A DNA stretch of 64,000 nt. It comes from Stappia sp. 28M-7 (GTDB lineage Bacteria; Pseudomonadota; Alphaproteobacteria; Rhizobiales; Stappiaceae). Both the position numbers and the translations under genes were made by a program. The stretch is taken from the NCBI RefSeq assembly GCF_014252955.1, contig NZ_JACMIA010000001.1, positions 3,184,258 to 3,248,257 on the forward strand, read 5' to 3'. The notes under the pieces are model-generated. The model searched no databases and was not told where the DNA came from. It saw only the letters and a list, made by a program, of their open reading frames with translations. Below are positions 1-9,408 of the stretch, piece after piece; the first letter of the stretch is position 1, and every line of letters starts with the position of its first letter.

Positions 1-263
1 TCGCACACCGCCACCACGTCGCGGCCGAAGTCGCGGAACTGGTAGGCACCGCTGTCGACCCAGTCGCTGTCGCCGTGACCACGCTGGTCGAGACACCATG
101 CGGCAAGCCCGCGCGCGGCAAGCCGCTCGCCGGTCCCCTCCCAGGCATGGCGCGTCTGGCCGCCGCCATGGAGCAGCAGCACGGGCTGCCCGCCGGCACC
201 ATGGACATCGGCGACGAGACGGTTGTCTTCCGCGCCGGTCAGCGTGACGGTTTCACGGTTCAT
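1..263 (-). CDS. Alpha/beta hydrolase, 3' part outside the window
   Basis: Only the first 87 or so codons are present; the gene runs off the left edge. The protein opens with MNRETVTLTG, then shows the oxyanion-loop region LLLHGGG and the strand-turn motif DQRGHGDS, both typical of the alpha/beta hydrolase fold. The nucleophile elbow and catalytic histidine lie outside the window, so the substrate cannot be guessed. The ATG at 263 overlaps the stop codon of the upstream hydrolase (260-1027) by 4 bases, so the two are probably translationally coupled paralogues in one operon. Confidence 0.8.
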   Translation of the reverse strand, partial: MNRETVTLTGAEDNRLVADVHGAGGQPVLLLHGGGQTRHAWEGTGERLAARGLAAWCLDQRGHGDSDWVDSGAYQFRDFGRDVVAVC

Positions 264-1027
264 GCAACCCCCTCTCGCGCCAGGCTCTCCAGGAAGTCGA
301 TGACGCCCGCCTTGTAGACCTTGTCGCCCACGGCGATCATGTGGTCGCGGCCCGGGATCTCCAGCACCTTTGCCCTCGGCATCAGACCGGCCAGCTTTTC
401 CGGCGAGCCGGCGATCTCGTCCTTGGTACCGACGGCCACCAGGACCGGCGGGGTGATGCGGGAGACCTCATCCTCGGTGATCTTCTGCCGCGAGGAACGC
501 ATGCAGGCGGCAAGGGCAAACCGGTCGGAATTGGTCTGCTCGGCGAAGGCGCGGAAGGCGCGTGCGCCCCGATCCGTCACGTCCGACAGCTTCTCGGCCT
601 CGAGCCCCGCGGCAATCGGCTCGGGATCGCCGACACCGGTGATCATTCCGTAGCCGAGCCCGCCGAAGACGGCGCTGCGCACCCGCTGAGGATGATTGAG
701 CGTCAGGAAAGCGGAAATCCGCGCGCCCATCGAATAGCCCATCACATCCGTGCGCTCGATGCCCAGATGGTCCAGCAACCGCCTTGCGTCCTCGGCCATG
801 GTCGGCGCGCCGTAATCGTCGGGGTCGTGGCTGCCGTCGCTCTCGCCATGGCCGCGATTGTCGATGGCGATGACGCGGCGCCCGGCCTCCGTCAGCAGCT
901 TCACCCAGCCGGGATAGACCCAGTTCACATGCTTGTTGGAGGCAAAGCCGTGGATGAGCAGGATCGGCTCGCCCCGCCCCTCGTCCAGATAAGCGAGGCG
1001 GAGACCGGCGGATTCGAAATGGGGCAT
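260..1027 (-). CDS. Alpha/beta hydrolase
   Basis: Predicted 255-residue soluble alpha/beta-fold hydrolase. Visible are the oxyanion motif LIHGFAS (about 24-30), NRGHGES (57-63), the nucleophile elbow GYSMGA with Ser99, an acid in VGTKDE (Asp203) and a catalytic His in PGRDHM (His229), so the triad looks complete. The reading frame extends upstream to 1105, but the family alignment begins at MPHFESAGL, so the ATG at 1027 is preferred. The gene is first in a minus-strand pair with a second hydrolase overlapping by 4 bases. Esterase, lactonase and C-C hydrolase activities are all possible; the substrate is unknown. Confidence 0.85.
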   Translation of the reverse strand: MPHFESAGLRLAYLDEGRGEPILLIHGFASNKHVNWVYPGWVKLLTEAGRRVIAIDNRGHGESDGSHDPDDYGAPTMAEDARRLLDHLGIERTDVMGYSMGARISAFLTLNHPQRVRSAVFGGLGYGMITGVGDPEPIAAGLEAEKLSDVTDRGARAFRAFAEQTNSDRFALAACMRSSRQKITEDEVSRITPPVLVAVGTKDEIAGSPEKLAGLMPRAKVLEIPGRDHMIAVGDKVYKAGVIDFLESLAREGVA

Positions 1028-1251
1028 CTGGGCCTTTACCTTGACGTAAACGTAAAAAACGGAGTCCCACGATAATGCGCAAGACTGCGGATGAAAAGCC
1101 TGCATCCCGCCCGCCGGCCGTGTCGCGCGCGTCGATCCGCCCTCCCTGCTTCCGGTCGCCGCAGTTGTGGCGAACCTGCCACTTCCCCCTGTTCAAACCT
1201 CTCCTTCCTGCGTATGGTCCGGCAAATCCTGCAGGACATGCTGAACGACGG

Positions 1252-1506
1252 ATGGATGCGATGGCGCATGCTGTAATTCCCCATTTCCAGAATGACCGCG
1301 GCCTGGAGTCGATCGAGATCGGCGCGAAGGAGTTCCAGTGCGTTGGCGCTCGCCCGCCCTTCGACCATCCGCATGTCTTCCTGGACATGGGCGACGACAA
1401 CGAGATCATCTGCCCCTACTGCTCGACGCTTTACCGCTACAATCCGTCCCTGAGCGCCCATCAGGCGGAGCCGGCCGACTGCGTCTGGGCCCCGGAAGCC
1501 GCCTGA
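1252..1506 (+). CDS. Zinc-finger domain protein (zf-CHCC, NDUFS6-like)
   Basis: Protein of 84 residues. Its core has Cys30, the His pair in FDHPHVF, and Cys54/Cys57 in IICPYCS, followed by YRY. This is the pattern of the short zf-CHCC family, related to the zinc-binding part of the mitochondrial complex I subunit NDUFS6. In alphaproteobacteria such proteins are small conserved zinc-binding proteins; a complex I link is inferred from the homology only. The start may be the ATG at 1252 or at 1261. The flavin monooxygenase gene follows after 25 bases on the same strand. Confidence 0.8.
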   Translation: MDAMAHAVIPHFQNDRGLESIEIGAKEFQCVGARPPFDHPHVFLDMGDDNEIICPYCSTLYRYNPSLSAHQAEPADCVWAPEAA

Positions 1507-1531
1507 CCAGCGTCCGGCGCAAGGCCCGCGC

Positions 1532-2755
1532 ATGGCGCAGTCCCACTCCGATGCGAACCGTATCTTCATCGCCGGCGCGGGCATCGGCGGCCTGACGGCC
1601 GCCTTGTGCCTGTCGCGGCGCGCGCGGCCCGTAACGGTGATCGAGCAGGCGAGCGAACTCCTCCCTGTCGGTTCCGGCCTGCAGCTTCCCCCGAATACGA
1701 TGCAGGTGCTGCGCAAACTCGGCCTCGAGGACGCGCTGCTGCCCCATGTGGTCGCCCCCCGTGCCATTGAGGTCATGACCTGGCGCAGCGATGCCCCCGT
1801 CGCCGAGATCCCGCTCGGGAAGATCGCGGAAAAGCGTTATGGCGCGCCCTATCTCGTCATCCACCGGGCGGACCTGCAGGACGTGCTGCTGAAGGCGGCC
1901 CGCGCCTCCGCCGGCATCACGCTGCGCCTCGGCACGCGCCTGCGCGGGGCCGCGCAGAACGCCGACAGGATCAAGCTGGAACTCGAACACGCCGACGGCG
2001 ATGCGGGTGCGGATACTCCGCTCGATCATGACACCGGCGCGACCCTGATCGGCGCCGATGGCGTCTGGTCGACCGTGCGCCGCCGCGTCATGGGCCTGCG
2101 CCCGGCCGCGTTTTCCGGACGAACCGCCTATCGTGCGGTCATCCCGGCGAGCGACGTTCCCGATCGCTGGCGCAACGTCACCGGCCTGTGGCTCGGCCCG
2201 CGCGCCCATGTGGTCCACTACCCCGTCTGCGGCGGCGAGTACTTCAATCTCGTCGCGCTGGTCGAAGAGGACTGGCAGGAAGAGGTGTGGTCCGGCCCGG
2301 CCGACAGGGATGCCCTGCTCGAACGTTTCCGCGACTGGCCCGGCGCCTGCCGCGAGCTGCTCTCGCTTCCCGCCTCATGGCTGAAATGGGCCCTTTGCTC
2401 GATGGATCCGGGCACGAGCTGGGTAGACGGGCGCTTTGCTCTGCTCGGCGATGCCGCCCATGCGATGCTCCCCTTCGCCGCCCAAGGGGCCGCAATGGCC
2501 ATCGAGGACGCGGAAGCGCTGGCGCGTCATCTCGACCAGGGCTCGGCCGACATTCCCCGGGCGCTGCGCGCCTACGAGGCCGAACGGCAGGATCGGGCTG
2601 AGCGGGTCGTGCGCCTGGCCGGCTCCAACGACCGCATCTACCACATGAGCGGCCCCTTGGCCTTTGCCCGCGACATGGTGATGCGGTCCTTGCCTTCGGA
2701 ACGTCTTCTCGCGCGGCTCGATTGGCTATATGGATGGCGGCCTCCGGGCGCCTGA
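1532..2755 (+). CDS. FAD-dependent aromatic-ring monooxygenase family protein
   Basis: Protein of 407 residues with the three marks of group A flavin hydroxylases: the N-terminal dinucleotide fold GAGIGG (15-20), the central GADGVWS (174-180), and GDAAHAMLPFAAQG (306-319), where the flavin ribityl and pyrophosphate bind. The closest known relatives are salicylate or 3-hydroxybenzoate hydroxylases and UbiH-like proteins. These use NAD(P)H and O2 to hydroxylate aromatic rings. No ring-cleavage genes lie nearby, so the substrate is open. It sits between the zinc-finger gene and the CinA-type gene, all on the plus strand. Confidence 0.85.
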   Translation: MAQSHSDANRIFIAGAGIGGLTAALCLSRRARPVTVIEQASELLPVGSGLQLPPNTMQVLRKLGLEDALLPHVVAPRAIEVMTWRSDAPVAEIPLGKIAEKRYGAPYLVIHRADLQDVLLKAARASAGITLRLGTRLRGAAQNADRIKLELEHADGDAGADTPLDHDTGATLIGADGVWSTVRRRVMGLRPAAFSGRTAYRAVIPASDVPDRWRNVTGLWLGPRAHVVHYPVCGGEYFNLVALVEEDWQEEVWSGPADRDALLERFRDWPGACRELLSLPASWLKWALCSMDPGTSWVDGRFALLGDAAHAMLPFAAQGAAMAIEDAEALARHLDQGSADIPRALRAYEAERQDRAERVVRLAGSNDRIYHMSGPLAFARDMVMRSLPSERLLARLDWLYGWRPPGA

Positions 2756-2831
2756 CCACGCCCGCGGGCGCAGCTGCCCATGCCGATGGCGCCGGGTCGG
2801 ATGCGAAACGTGGATCCAGGAGTGGGTGGGC

Positions 2832-3569
2832 ATGTCGGCTGACCAGGACATCGTGACCGCAGGCTTTCTCGTCATCGGCGACGAGATCCTGTCCGGGCGC
2901 ACCAAGGACAAGAATATCGGCTACCTCGCCGAGTATCTCACCGCGATCGGCATCGACCTGTCTGAGGTCCGCGTGGTGCCGGATGTGGAAGAGCGCATCG
3001 TCGAGGCCGTGCGCGAGCTCAGCGCCCGCTACACCTACGTCTTCACCTCCGGCGGCATCGGCCCGACCCACGACGACATCACCGCCGATTCGATGGCCAA
3101 GGCCTTCGGCGTGCCGATCGATCACGACCCGCGCGCCGTCGAGATCCTTCGCAACTTCTATCCCGAAGGCCAACTGACCGAGGCGCGCCTGCGTATGGCG
3201 CGCATCCCGCAGGGCGCTGATCTCATCGAGAACTCCGTCTCGAAGGCCCCCGGCTTCCGCATCGGCAACGTGCATGTCATGGCCGGTGTCCCCTCGATCA
3301 TGCAGGCGATGCTCGACGCCGTCGCCCCGACGCTGAAGACCGGCACGCGCATGCTGTCGGAAACCGTTGACGCCGATCTGCCGGAAAGCCGCATCGCAGC
3401 GAGCCTGCGCAAGATCCAGGACGCGCATTCCGGCGTGATGATCGGCTCCTACCCGCGCTCCATCGACGGGCGATTCTCCACTCAGATCGTCGTGCGTTCG
3501 CGCGACGCAGAGTTGCTGCGGCAGGCGGCCGAGGCGGTGCGCGCCGCCGTCGCCGCCACCACCCGCTAA
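2832..3569 (+). CDS. CinA-type molybdopterin-binding (MoaB/Mog-like) protein
   Basis: Protein of 245 residues matching the N-terminal domain of CinA. It has [15 protein letters not shown] (about 14-28), [11 protein letters not shown] (about 74-84) and a VMAGVPSIM segment, the Mog/MoaB-fold signatures. Full-length CinA is about 400 residues with a C-terminal nicotinamide-nucleotide amidase domain; that domain is absent here and no frameshifted remnant follows. Many alphaproteobacteria have this shorter form. The family is tied to nucleotide-pool or cofactor repair, but the function of the stand-alone N-domain is not settled. The ATG at 2832 has a G-rich ribosome site just upstream. Confidence 0.85.
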   Translation: MSADQDIVTAGFLVIGDEILSGRTKDKNIGYLAEYLTAIGIDLSEVRVVPDVEERIVEAVRELSARYTYVFTSGGIGPTHDDITADSMAKAFGVPIDHDPRAVEILRNFYPEGQLTEARLRMARIPQGADLIENSVSKAPGFRIGNVHVMAGVPSIMQAMLDAVAPTLKTGTRMLSETVDADLPESRIAASLRKIQDAHSGVMIGSYPRSIDGRFSTQIVVRSRDAELLRQAAEAVRAAVAATTR

Positions 3570-3606
3570 CCCTTTACGTACTGCCGAACGACAGGACACG
3601 ACCCGC

Positions 3607-4116
3607 ATGGAAAACCCGCAAGCTCCGAAAGCCTTTCCCGTCTCCTGGGACCAGTTCCACCGCGACTGCCGCGCCCTTGCATGGCGCCTGTCCAGCCAGG
3701 GCAAGTGGCAGGCCATCGTCTGCATCACCCGCGGCGGCCTGGTGCCTGCGGCCATCGTCGCGCGCGAGCTCGGCATCCGGCTGATCGAGACGGTTTGCGT
3801 CGCCTCCTATCATGACTACGAGAACCAGGGCGAATTGCAGGTCCTGAAGACCATCGACAAGCAGGTCGTCGATCTCAATGGCGGCAAGGGGTCCGGCGTG
3901 CTGGTCATCGACGATCTGGTCGACACCGGCAAGACCGCCCGCGTTGTCCGCGAAATGCTGCCCGAGGCCCATTTCGCCACCGTCTACGCCAAGCCGATGG
4001 GCCGTCCGCTGGTCGACACTTTCGTCACCGAGGTCTCCCAGGACACCTGGATCTATTTCCCCTGGGACATGGGCTGGCAGTTCCAGCCGCCGATCGCAAC
4101 CAGCAGCCAGGGCTGA
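3607..4116 (+). CDS. gpt: Xanthine-guanine phosphoribosyltransferase
   Basis: Protein of 169 residues. The PRPP-binding loop [13 protein letters not shown] (about 98-110) is the type I phosphoribosyltransferase signature, and ITRGGLVPA near residue 40 is typical of XGPRT. The C-terminus has YFPWDMGW, as in E. coli Gpt. The enzyme salvages xanthine and guanine to XMP and GMP in the cytoplasm. It follows the CinA-type gene by 37 bases on the same strand and may be cotranscribed. A strong 13-bp hairpin lies 33 bases after the stop. Confidence 0.92.
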   Translation: MENPQAPKAFPVSWDQFHRDCRALAWRLSSQGKWQAIVCITRGGLVPAAIVARELGIRLIETVCVASYHDYENQGELQVLKTIDKQVVDLNGGKGSGVLVIDDLVDTGKTARVVREMLPEAHFATVYAKPMGRPLVDTFVTEVSQDTWIYFPWDMGWQFQPPIATSSQG

Positions 4117-4149
4117 AGAACCCAGCGTCAATTTGGTCACACAGGTCTT

Positions 4150-4180
4150 CTGCGAGTGCAGGTCAGCCCTGCACTCGCAG
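4150..4180 (+). terminator. Perfect 13-bp hairpin between gpt and L,D-transpeptidase gene
   Basis: The arms CTGCGAGTGCAGG (4150-4162) and CCTGCACTCGCAG (4168-4180) are perfect reverse complements around a 5-base loop. There is no T-run after it, so it is not a classic intrinsic terminator. It may end or protect the gpt transcript, or act as an operator for the downstream gene. Confidence 0.55.
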
Positions 4181-4292
4181 GAAAGTTATTACCGTGCCCA
4201 TATTTCGGCGCAATTTCTCAGCCTATAACCTCGGTATGACACACGAGATTCTCCCGCGCGCCGGCTCTCTTCCCGCATCCGGCAACACCCTC

Positions 4293-4973
4293 ATGTCGCG
4301 TCGCACCGCCCTTGTCGGTCTCGGCGCGTTGGCTCTTGCCGGCTGCCAGAGCACGGGCAACAACCCGCGCATCCAGGCGGCTTCTGCCACGGCGCCGGCT
4401 CAGGTGATCGACCCGTACTACCTGCAGATGTACGCGGCGATGCCGGAAGAGAAGTTCCCGATTCCGGCCGTTGATCTGCGCCGCGTCAATCCGGTCTACT
4501 TCCGTCAGGTCGTGCCCTATCGCACCCAGGAACGCGCCGGCACGCTGATCGTCGACACGCCGAACCGGTTCCTCTACCTGGTGATGGAGAATGGCCAGGC
4601 CCTGCGCTACGGCGTCGGCATCGGCCGCGCCGGCTTCGATTGGGGCGGGCGTGCCCGCATCGCCTACAAGCGCGCCTGGCCGCGCTGGACCCCGCCGGCC
4701 GAGATGATCGCCCGCCAGCCGGAGTTGGAACCCTATCGCAACGGCATGGAGCCGGGACTGCAGAACCCGCTCGGCGCCCGCGCGCTGTACATTTTCGAAG
4801 GCAACCGCGACACCATCTACCGCATCCACGGAACGATGGAGTACTGGACCATCGGCAAGGCCGTGTCTTCGGGCTGCGTGCGCCTGATGAACCAGGATGT
4901 CATCGACCTTGCGGCACGGGTGCCGAACGACACCCCGATCGTCGTCCTGCAGGACAATAGCGGCGTCGCCTGA
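4293..4973 (+). CDS. L,D-transpeptidase lipoprotein (YkuD domain)
   Basis: Protein of 226 residues from the ATG at 4293. The N-terminus MSRRTALVGLGALALAGC is a lipoprotein (possibly Tat-like RR) signal with lipobox LAGC and Cys18. An in-frame ATG at 4236 would put 19 extra residues before this signal and is less likely. The YkuD catalytic motif is complete: His179 in RIHGT and SSGCVRL with Cys195 and Arg197. Such enzymes make 3-3 cross-links in peptidoglycan or attach lipoproteins in the periplasm. A TATAAC box at about 4224 could be its -10 element. A second YkuD gene is at 32567-33085. Confidence 0.9.
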   Translation: MSRRTALVGLGALALAGCQSTGNNPRIQAASATAPAQVIDPYYLQMYAAMPEEKFPIPAVDLRRVNPVYFRQVVPYRTQERAGTLIVDTPNRFLYLVMENGQALRYGVGIGRAGFDWGGRARIAYKRAWPRWTPPAEMIARQPELEPYRNGMEPGLQNPLGARALYIFEGNRDTIYRIHGTMEYWTIGKAVSSGCVRLMNQDVIDLAARVPNDTPIVVLQDNSGVA

Positions 4974-5016
4974 GGAGGCGTCGCTTCTCATTTTCCGCTT
5001 TGTGAATACACGGTCG

Positions 5017-5040
5017 CGGGCCCGCCAACGGGCCCGTTTT
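5017..5040 (+). terminator. Intrinsic terminator after the L,D-transpeptidase gene
   Basis: A 7-bp stem CGGGCCC / GGGCCCG with loop GCCAAC is followed by TTTT, and sits 43 bases after the stop codon, just before the convergent sfsA gene ends at 5045. Confidence 0.85.
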
Positions 5041-5044
5041 CCGT

Positions 5045-5746
5045 TTATGGCAGCAGGCTCACCCGCTGCTCTGCGACGATTTCTTCCGGCGTGATCCGGC
5101 AACCGATCGCATAGGCCTCGACACCGCGCGATCGCGCCTCGGCAAAGGCCGCGGCATAGGCCGGGTCGAGATCTGCTGCAAAGGAGAGCCGGTCGCAGTC
5201 CGGCCGCTGCACCAGATAGACCATAGCTGCCCGCGCCCCTTCCGCCACCATGTCTCCCATCTCGACGAGATGCTTGGCGCCGCGCGCGGTGACCGAATCC
5301 GGAAACTCTGCCAGTCCCGCCTGCCGCATCAGGTGGACGTTCTTCACCTCGACATAGACCGGGCGGCCATCCGCCCCCTCGAGCAGGATGTCGATGCGCG
5401 AGTTGCGGCCGTATTTCACTTCGCGGCGCAGCGAGGTGAAGCCGGCAAGCTCCGCGATCAGGCCGGCGCGAAGCGCTTCCTCGACCAGGGCATTCGGATG
5501 GGCGGTATTGATACCGACCAGCGCCCCGTCCGCCTCCACGATCTCCCAGGAGTACTTCAGCTTGCGCGCCGGATTGTCGGAGATCGACAGATAGACCCGG
5601 GCGCCCGGCTCGCGCAGCCCCAGCATCGAACCGGGATTGGCGCAGTGCGCCGTTACCTCCTCGCCGCTGTCGAGGATGACATCGGCAAGGAACCGCTTGT
5701 AGCGCTTGACCAGCCGGCCGGGCACGAGGGGAGAGGCAAAGCGCAA
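5045..5746 (-). CDS. sfsA: SfsA family protein (DNA/RNA nuclease SfsA)
   Basis: Protein of 233 residues starting [10 protein letters not shown], with the conserved [13 protein letters not shown] (about 32-44) and [12 protein letters not shown] (about 113-124) segments and YVEVKNV, which contains the E-x-K of a PD-(D/E)xK-like nuclease core. SfsA was first named for maltose-metabolism stimulation in E. coli and is now annotated as a nucleic-acid binding nuclease. The length matches the family. It is convergent with the upstream L,D-transpeptidase gene, and trkH stops 28 bases upstream of its start on the same strand. Confidence 0.92.
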   Translation of the reverse strand: MRFASPLVPGRLVKRYKRFLADVILDSGEEVTAHCANPGSMLGLREPGARVYLSISDNPARKLKYSWEIVEADGALVGINTAHPNALVEEALRAGLIAELAGFTSLRREVKYGRNSRIDILLEGADGRPVYVEVKNVHLMRQAGLAEFPDSVTARGAKHLVEMGDMVAEGARAAMVYLVQRPDCDRLSFAADLDPAYAAAFAEARSRGVEAYAIGCRITPEEIVAEQRVSLLP

Positions 5747-5773
5747 AGGAAAACTCCAGTCAGTTGAACGGGC

Positions 5774-7219
5774 TCAGCGCGACCAGAAGTCGGGATCGAG
5801 CAGCACCAGCACGGTGAACAGCTCAAGCCGGCCCATCAGCATGGCAAAGGACAGGATCCACTTGGCGCCATCGGGCAGCGGGGCGAAGTTGCCGGCCGGC
5901 CCGATGATCGGGCCAAGCCCCGGGCCGACATTGGAGATCGCGGTCGCCGCCGCCGACAGGGCCGTGACAATGTCGAGGCCGAAGCCCGACAGGGCCAGCG
6001 TGATCGTGCCGACCGAGCCCATGTAGACGACGAGAAACGCAAGGACCGAGAAGGACAGTTCCGGCGTCAGGCGGGTATTGGCGTATTGCTCCGACATCAC
6101 CCGGTTCGGCCTGACCATCCGGCGCACATGCGCCCGCACCGTGCCGAAGAACACCAGGAAGCGGAAGATCTTGATACCGCCGGATGTGGACCCGGTGCAG
6201 CCGCCGACGAAGGTCAGCAGCAGCGCAAGGCCGATCACCGGCGGGCCCCAGGTAGTGTAGTCGCCCATGGCGAAGCCGGTCGTCGTGATGATCGAGACGA
6301 TGTTGAACGTCGAGGCGAGCAGCGCCTCGGAAAAGTTCATCTCCAGCGCAGCGCCGAGATAGACGGTTACCGCCAGCGAGGTCAGCACCACGAGGCCGAG
6401 CAGCGCGCGCACCTGGGGGTCGTTCCACAGCACCAGCGGGCGTCCCCGCAGCGCTTGGATGATCAGGACGAAGGGCAGCGCGCCGATCAGCATGAAGGTC
6501 ACCGCGACCCAGCCGGCCGCCGGATCGGTGAAATAGCCGAAGGACAGGTCATGCGTGGAATATCCGCCGGTCGATATCGTGGTCATCGCGTGGTTGATCG
6601 CGTCGAACACGGTCATGCCGGTCAGAAGGAAGGCCAGCACGCAGACGAAGGTCAGGAACAGATAGGTGATCCCGAACAGGCGGATCAGTTCGACCGAGCG
6701 CGCGACGATCTTCTCGCTGCGGTCGGAACTCTCGCTCTGGAACAGCTGCATACCGCCGATGCGCAGGAACGGCAGCAGCACGATGGCCATGACGACAATG
6801 CCGACACCGCCCATCCACTGCATCAGGGAGCGCCAGACCAGCAATCCCGGCGGCAGGCTGTCGAGGCCGGACAGCACGGTCGATCCGGTCGTCGTGAAGC
6901 CCGAGACCGCCTCGAACACCGCATCCGCATAGCCGATACCGAGCCACAGGAAGGGCAGCGCCCCGAAAGCCGGCAGCGTCAGCCAGGACAGGGTCGTCAG
7001 GATGAAGGTCTGGCGGATGTCGAGACCGTCGGTCAGCGCGCCGCCGACGGCGACGGACAACAGCAGACCGATCAGGCCGGTGATCAGCGCCGACAGGACG
7101 AAGGCCTGCCAGTCGGCGTTGCGCGCGGCGACGTCGACCATTGCCGGGATCAGCATGGCCGTCGCCAGACCCACATAGAGAAAACCGAGGACGTTGAGCA
7201 CGGGGCGAAGCGAAATCAC
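5774..7219 (-). CDS. trkH: Trk-type potassium uptake membrane protein
   Basis: Polytopic protein of 481 residues. Four pore-loop filter motifs are visible in order: TTTGST, STGGYS, TTTGFA and GCTGST, as in TrkH/KtrB K+ channels, and the tail LLDPDFW is typical of TrkH. It works with a TrkA-type gating ring, which is not in this window. The open frame continues upstream through the tRNA-Leu gene, so a GTG start at 7219 (VISLRPVLN) is chosen; it gives a normal family length. The start lies 80 bases below the tRNA 3' end on the same strand. Confidence 0.9.
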   Translation of the reverse strand: MISLRPVLNVLGFLYVGLATAMLIPAMVDVAARNADWQAFVLSALITGLIGLLLSVAVGGALTDGLDIRQTFILTTLSWLTLPAFGALPFLWLGIGYADAVFEAVSGFTTTGSTVLSGLDSLPPGLLVWRSLMQWMGGVGIVVMAIVLLPFLRIGGMQLFQSESSDRSEKIVARSVELIRLFGITYLFLTFVCVLAFLLTGMTVFDAINHAMTTISTGGYSTHDLSFGYFTDPAAGWVAVTFMLIGALPFVLIIQALRGRPLVLWNDPQVRALLGLVVLTSLAVTVYLGAALEMNFSEALLASTFNIVSIITTTGFAMGDYTTWGPPVIGLALLLTFVGGCTGSTSGGIKIFRFLVFFGTVRAHVRRMVRPNRVMSEQYANTRLTPELSFSVLAFLVVYMGSVGTITLALSGFGLDIVTALSAAATAISNVGPGLGPIIGPAGNFAPLPDGAKWILSFAMLMGRLELFTVLVLLDPDFWSR

Positions 7220-7298
7220 GGAATGGCGTCTTTCGTCGTCTGGCGTCGTCCGGGATCTGCGATCGTCGTCCCGTCTTGCGATGCGTGGCGGCAATCCT

Positions 7299-7383
7299 TG
7301 GTACGGACGGCGGGACTCGAACCCGCATGGCCAAGGCCGAGGGATTTTAAGTCCCTTGTGTCTACCGGTTCCACCACGTCCGC
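7299..7383 (-). tRNA. tRNA-Leu (anticodon TAA)
   Basis: An 85-base cloverleaf on the minus strand. The acceptor strand GCGGACG pairs with CGTCCGT (one G-T wobble at the first pair), followed by discriminator A and an encoded CCA (7299-7301). The anticodon loop reads CTTAAAA, giving anticodon TAA. The T-loop GGTTCGAGTCC is canonical, and a long variable arm (CTCGGCCTTGGCCATG region) marks it as class II, fitting leucine. Confidence 0.95.
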
Positions 7384-7665
7384 GCCCGCTTTGGGTACAA
7401 GCACCTTCGGGGGGACGCAAGAGGGAAGCGCGCCGTGCACCGGCAAGCGTCCTGCGTCAGCTCCGCACCCGGCGCCGCTCAACCTTGCGGCGAAAGCGGA
7501 TTGCGCCCCGCGCCCGCGCGTTTTAAGGCTATTGGAAATCCCGGCGGAGCCAGTCCCGCCCCGACCTCTTCGCCCGTGCGCCGCGCACCGGTGGAGCAGC
7601 CGCGGACCCGGCGGCGTGGCGGGCGGTGGGGCCCGCGACACGAACAGCCCGGACGAGCATCTCGC

Positions 7666-8499
7666 ATGGTCACCTATATCGACGCCGCAACGGCTCCCCT
7701 GAAGAACACCGGCCAGATCCGCCTCTACGGCCCGGAGGACTTCGCCGGCATGCACAAGGCCGGACAGCTGACGGCACGCTGCCTCGACGCGCTGGTCGAG
7801 AAGATCGTGCCCGGCGTCACCACGCAGGAAATCGACGATTTCGTCTACCGCTTCGGCGTCGAGAACGGCGCCCTGCCGGCGACGCTGAACTATCGCGGCT
7901 ACACCAAATCGACCTGCACCTCGATCAACCACGTCGTCTGCCACGGCATCCCGAACGACAAGCCGCTCAAGGAAGGCGACATCGTCAACATCGACGTCAC
8001 CTACATCCTCGACGGCTGGCACGGCGATTCCAGCCGCATGTACGCGGTCGGCAAGCTGAAGCGCGCGGCCGAGCGTCTGGTGGAGGTCACCTACGAATCG
8101 CTGCTCCGCGGCATCGAGATGGCCCGCCCCGGCAAGACCACCGGCGACATCGGCCACGCGATCCAGAGTTTCGTCGAGGCCGAGCGCTGCTCGGTGGTGC
8201 GCGACTTCTGCGGCCACGGCGTCGGCCGGCTGTTCCACGACATGCCGAACATCCTGCATTACGGCCGCCCGGGCGAAGGCATCGAGCTGAAGCCGGGAAT
8301 GATCTTCACCATCGAACCGATGGTCAATCTCGGCCGGCCGCATGTGAAGGTGCTCGGCGACGGCTGGACCGCCGTCACGCGCGACCGCTCGCTGTCGGCC
8401 CAGTTCGAGCACTCGGTCGGCATCACCGCGACGGGCTGCGAGATCTTCACCCTGTCGCCCGCCGGCCTCGACAATCCGCTGACCTTCGGTCGCAACTGA
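7666..8499 (+). CDS. map: Methionine aminopeptidase type I
   Basis: Protein of 277 residues from the ATG at 7666 (MVTYIDAAT). All five metal ligands of the pita-bread fold are present: Asp110 in NIDVTY, Asp121 in GDSSRMY, His184 in GHGVGR, Glu217 in IEPM and Glu248 in QFEHS. VCHGIP carries the substrate-site His93. The enzyme removes the initiator Met from nascent proteins. The open frame continues upstream, but the family starts here. The radC-like gene follows after 26 bases and is probably cotranscribed, a common alphaproteobacterial arrangement. Confidence 0.95.
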   Translation: MVTYIDAATAPLKNTGQIRLYGPEDFAGMHKAGQLTARCLDALVEKIVPGVTTQEIDDFVYRFGVENGALPATLNYRGYTKSTCTSINHVVCHGIPNDKPLKEGDIVNIDVTYILDGWHGDSSRMYAVGKLKRAAERLVEVTYESLLRGIEMARPGKTTGDIGHAIQSFVEAERCSVVRDFCGHGVGRLFHDMPNILHYGRPGEGIELKPGMIFTIEPMVNLGRPHVKVLGDGWTAVTRDRSLSAQFEHSVGITATGCEIFTLSPAGLDNPLTFGRN

Positions 8500-8525
8500 C
8501 GACGGCACCACAGGAGGGGGGCGGA

Positions 8526-9236
8526 ATGAACGGCACCGACGACGGCTTTTCCGATGCTGGCGTCGCTCCGCATTTCCATGGGCACCGCGACCGGCTGCGC
8601 CAGCGTTTCCGCGAAGGCGGCCACGCGGCGCTGCAGGATTACGAGTTGCTGGAGCTGCTGCTGTTCTCGCCGATCCGCCGCGCCGATACCAAGCCCGTGG
8701 CCAAGGCGCTGATCGACCGTTTCGGCTCTTTCGCCGAGGTGCTGGCTGCCCCGCCGGCCCGCCTCAAGGAAGTGCGCGGCGTCGGCGACCGGGTGGTGGA
8801 CGAACTCAAGCTCGCCCATGCAGTGGCCGAGCGCTTCCTGCGCGGTCAGGTTCGCGAGCGCACCGTGCTGTCGTCCTGGTCGCAGGTCATCGACTATGTG
8901 CGCACCGCCATGGCCTTCTCCGACCGGGAAGAGTTCCGCATCCTCTTCCTCGACAAGAAGAACGCGCTGATCGCCGACGAAGTGCAGCAGCGCGGCACCG
9001 TCGACCACACGCCGGTCTATCCGCGCGAGGTGATGAAGCGGGCGCTGGAACTGTCGGCCAGTGCCCTGATCCTGGTGCACAACCATCCGTCCGGCGACCC
9101 GACACCATCGCGCGCCGACATCCAGATGACCAAGCAGATCGCCGATATTGCCGGCACGCTGGGCATCGTCCTGCACGATCACATCATCGTCGGGCGCGAC
9201 GGCCATGCCAGCTTTCGCGGCCTGCAGCTGATCTGA
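8526..9236 (+). CDS. radC: RadC family JAB1/MPN-domain protein
   Basis: Protein of 236 residues. A helix-hairpin-helix region ([15 protein letters not shown], 80-94) precedes the MPN+/JAMM metal site H-x-H-x10-D in [14 protein letters not shown] (His185, His187, Asp198). The name comes from a disproved DNA repair role in E. coli; the activity is unknown, with metalloprotease or nuclease proposed. A strong ribosome site AGGAGG lies just upstream of the ATG at 8526. Confidence 0.92.
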   Translation: MNGTDDGFSDAGVAPHFHGHRDRLRQRFREGGHAALQDYELLELLLFSPIRRADTKPVAKALIDRFGSFAEVLAAPPARLKEVRGVGDRVVDELKLAHAVAERFLRGQVRERTVLSSWSQVIDYVRTAMAFSDREEFRILFLDKKNALIADEVQQRGTVDHTPVYPREVMKRALELSASALILVHNHPSGDPTPSRADIQMTKQIADIAGTLGIVLHDHIIVGRDGHASFRGLQLI

Positions 9237-9408
9237 CGCTCCGGCAGCGCGCTTCAAACAGCTCACCGACAGCGACACCCCGTCGCAGCTGCGCTTGACG
9301 TTTATCAACGTTCTGCCACACGCCGACGCTAGGATGATCCTCGCGGTCGTGGACGACCGCAATGATCCCGTCCCCTACACAGGGACGCTCGCAGGGAGGT
9401 CCGCAACA

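Noticed and set aside
7220-7420. An upstream start for TrkH
   Set aside because: It would put translation through the tRNA-Leu gene; the GTG at 7219 gives the normal length.
6086-7702. A plus-strand open frame of 538 codons
   Set aside because: Antisense to trkH and running through the tRNA gene; Gln/His/Arg-rich shadow with no motif.
9290-9330. A promoter TTGACG-TAGGAT ahead of the phasin-like gene
   Set aside because: The spacing between the two boxes is about 29 bases, too long for a sigma70 promoter.
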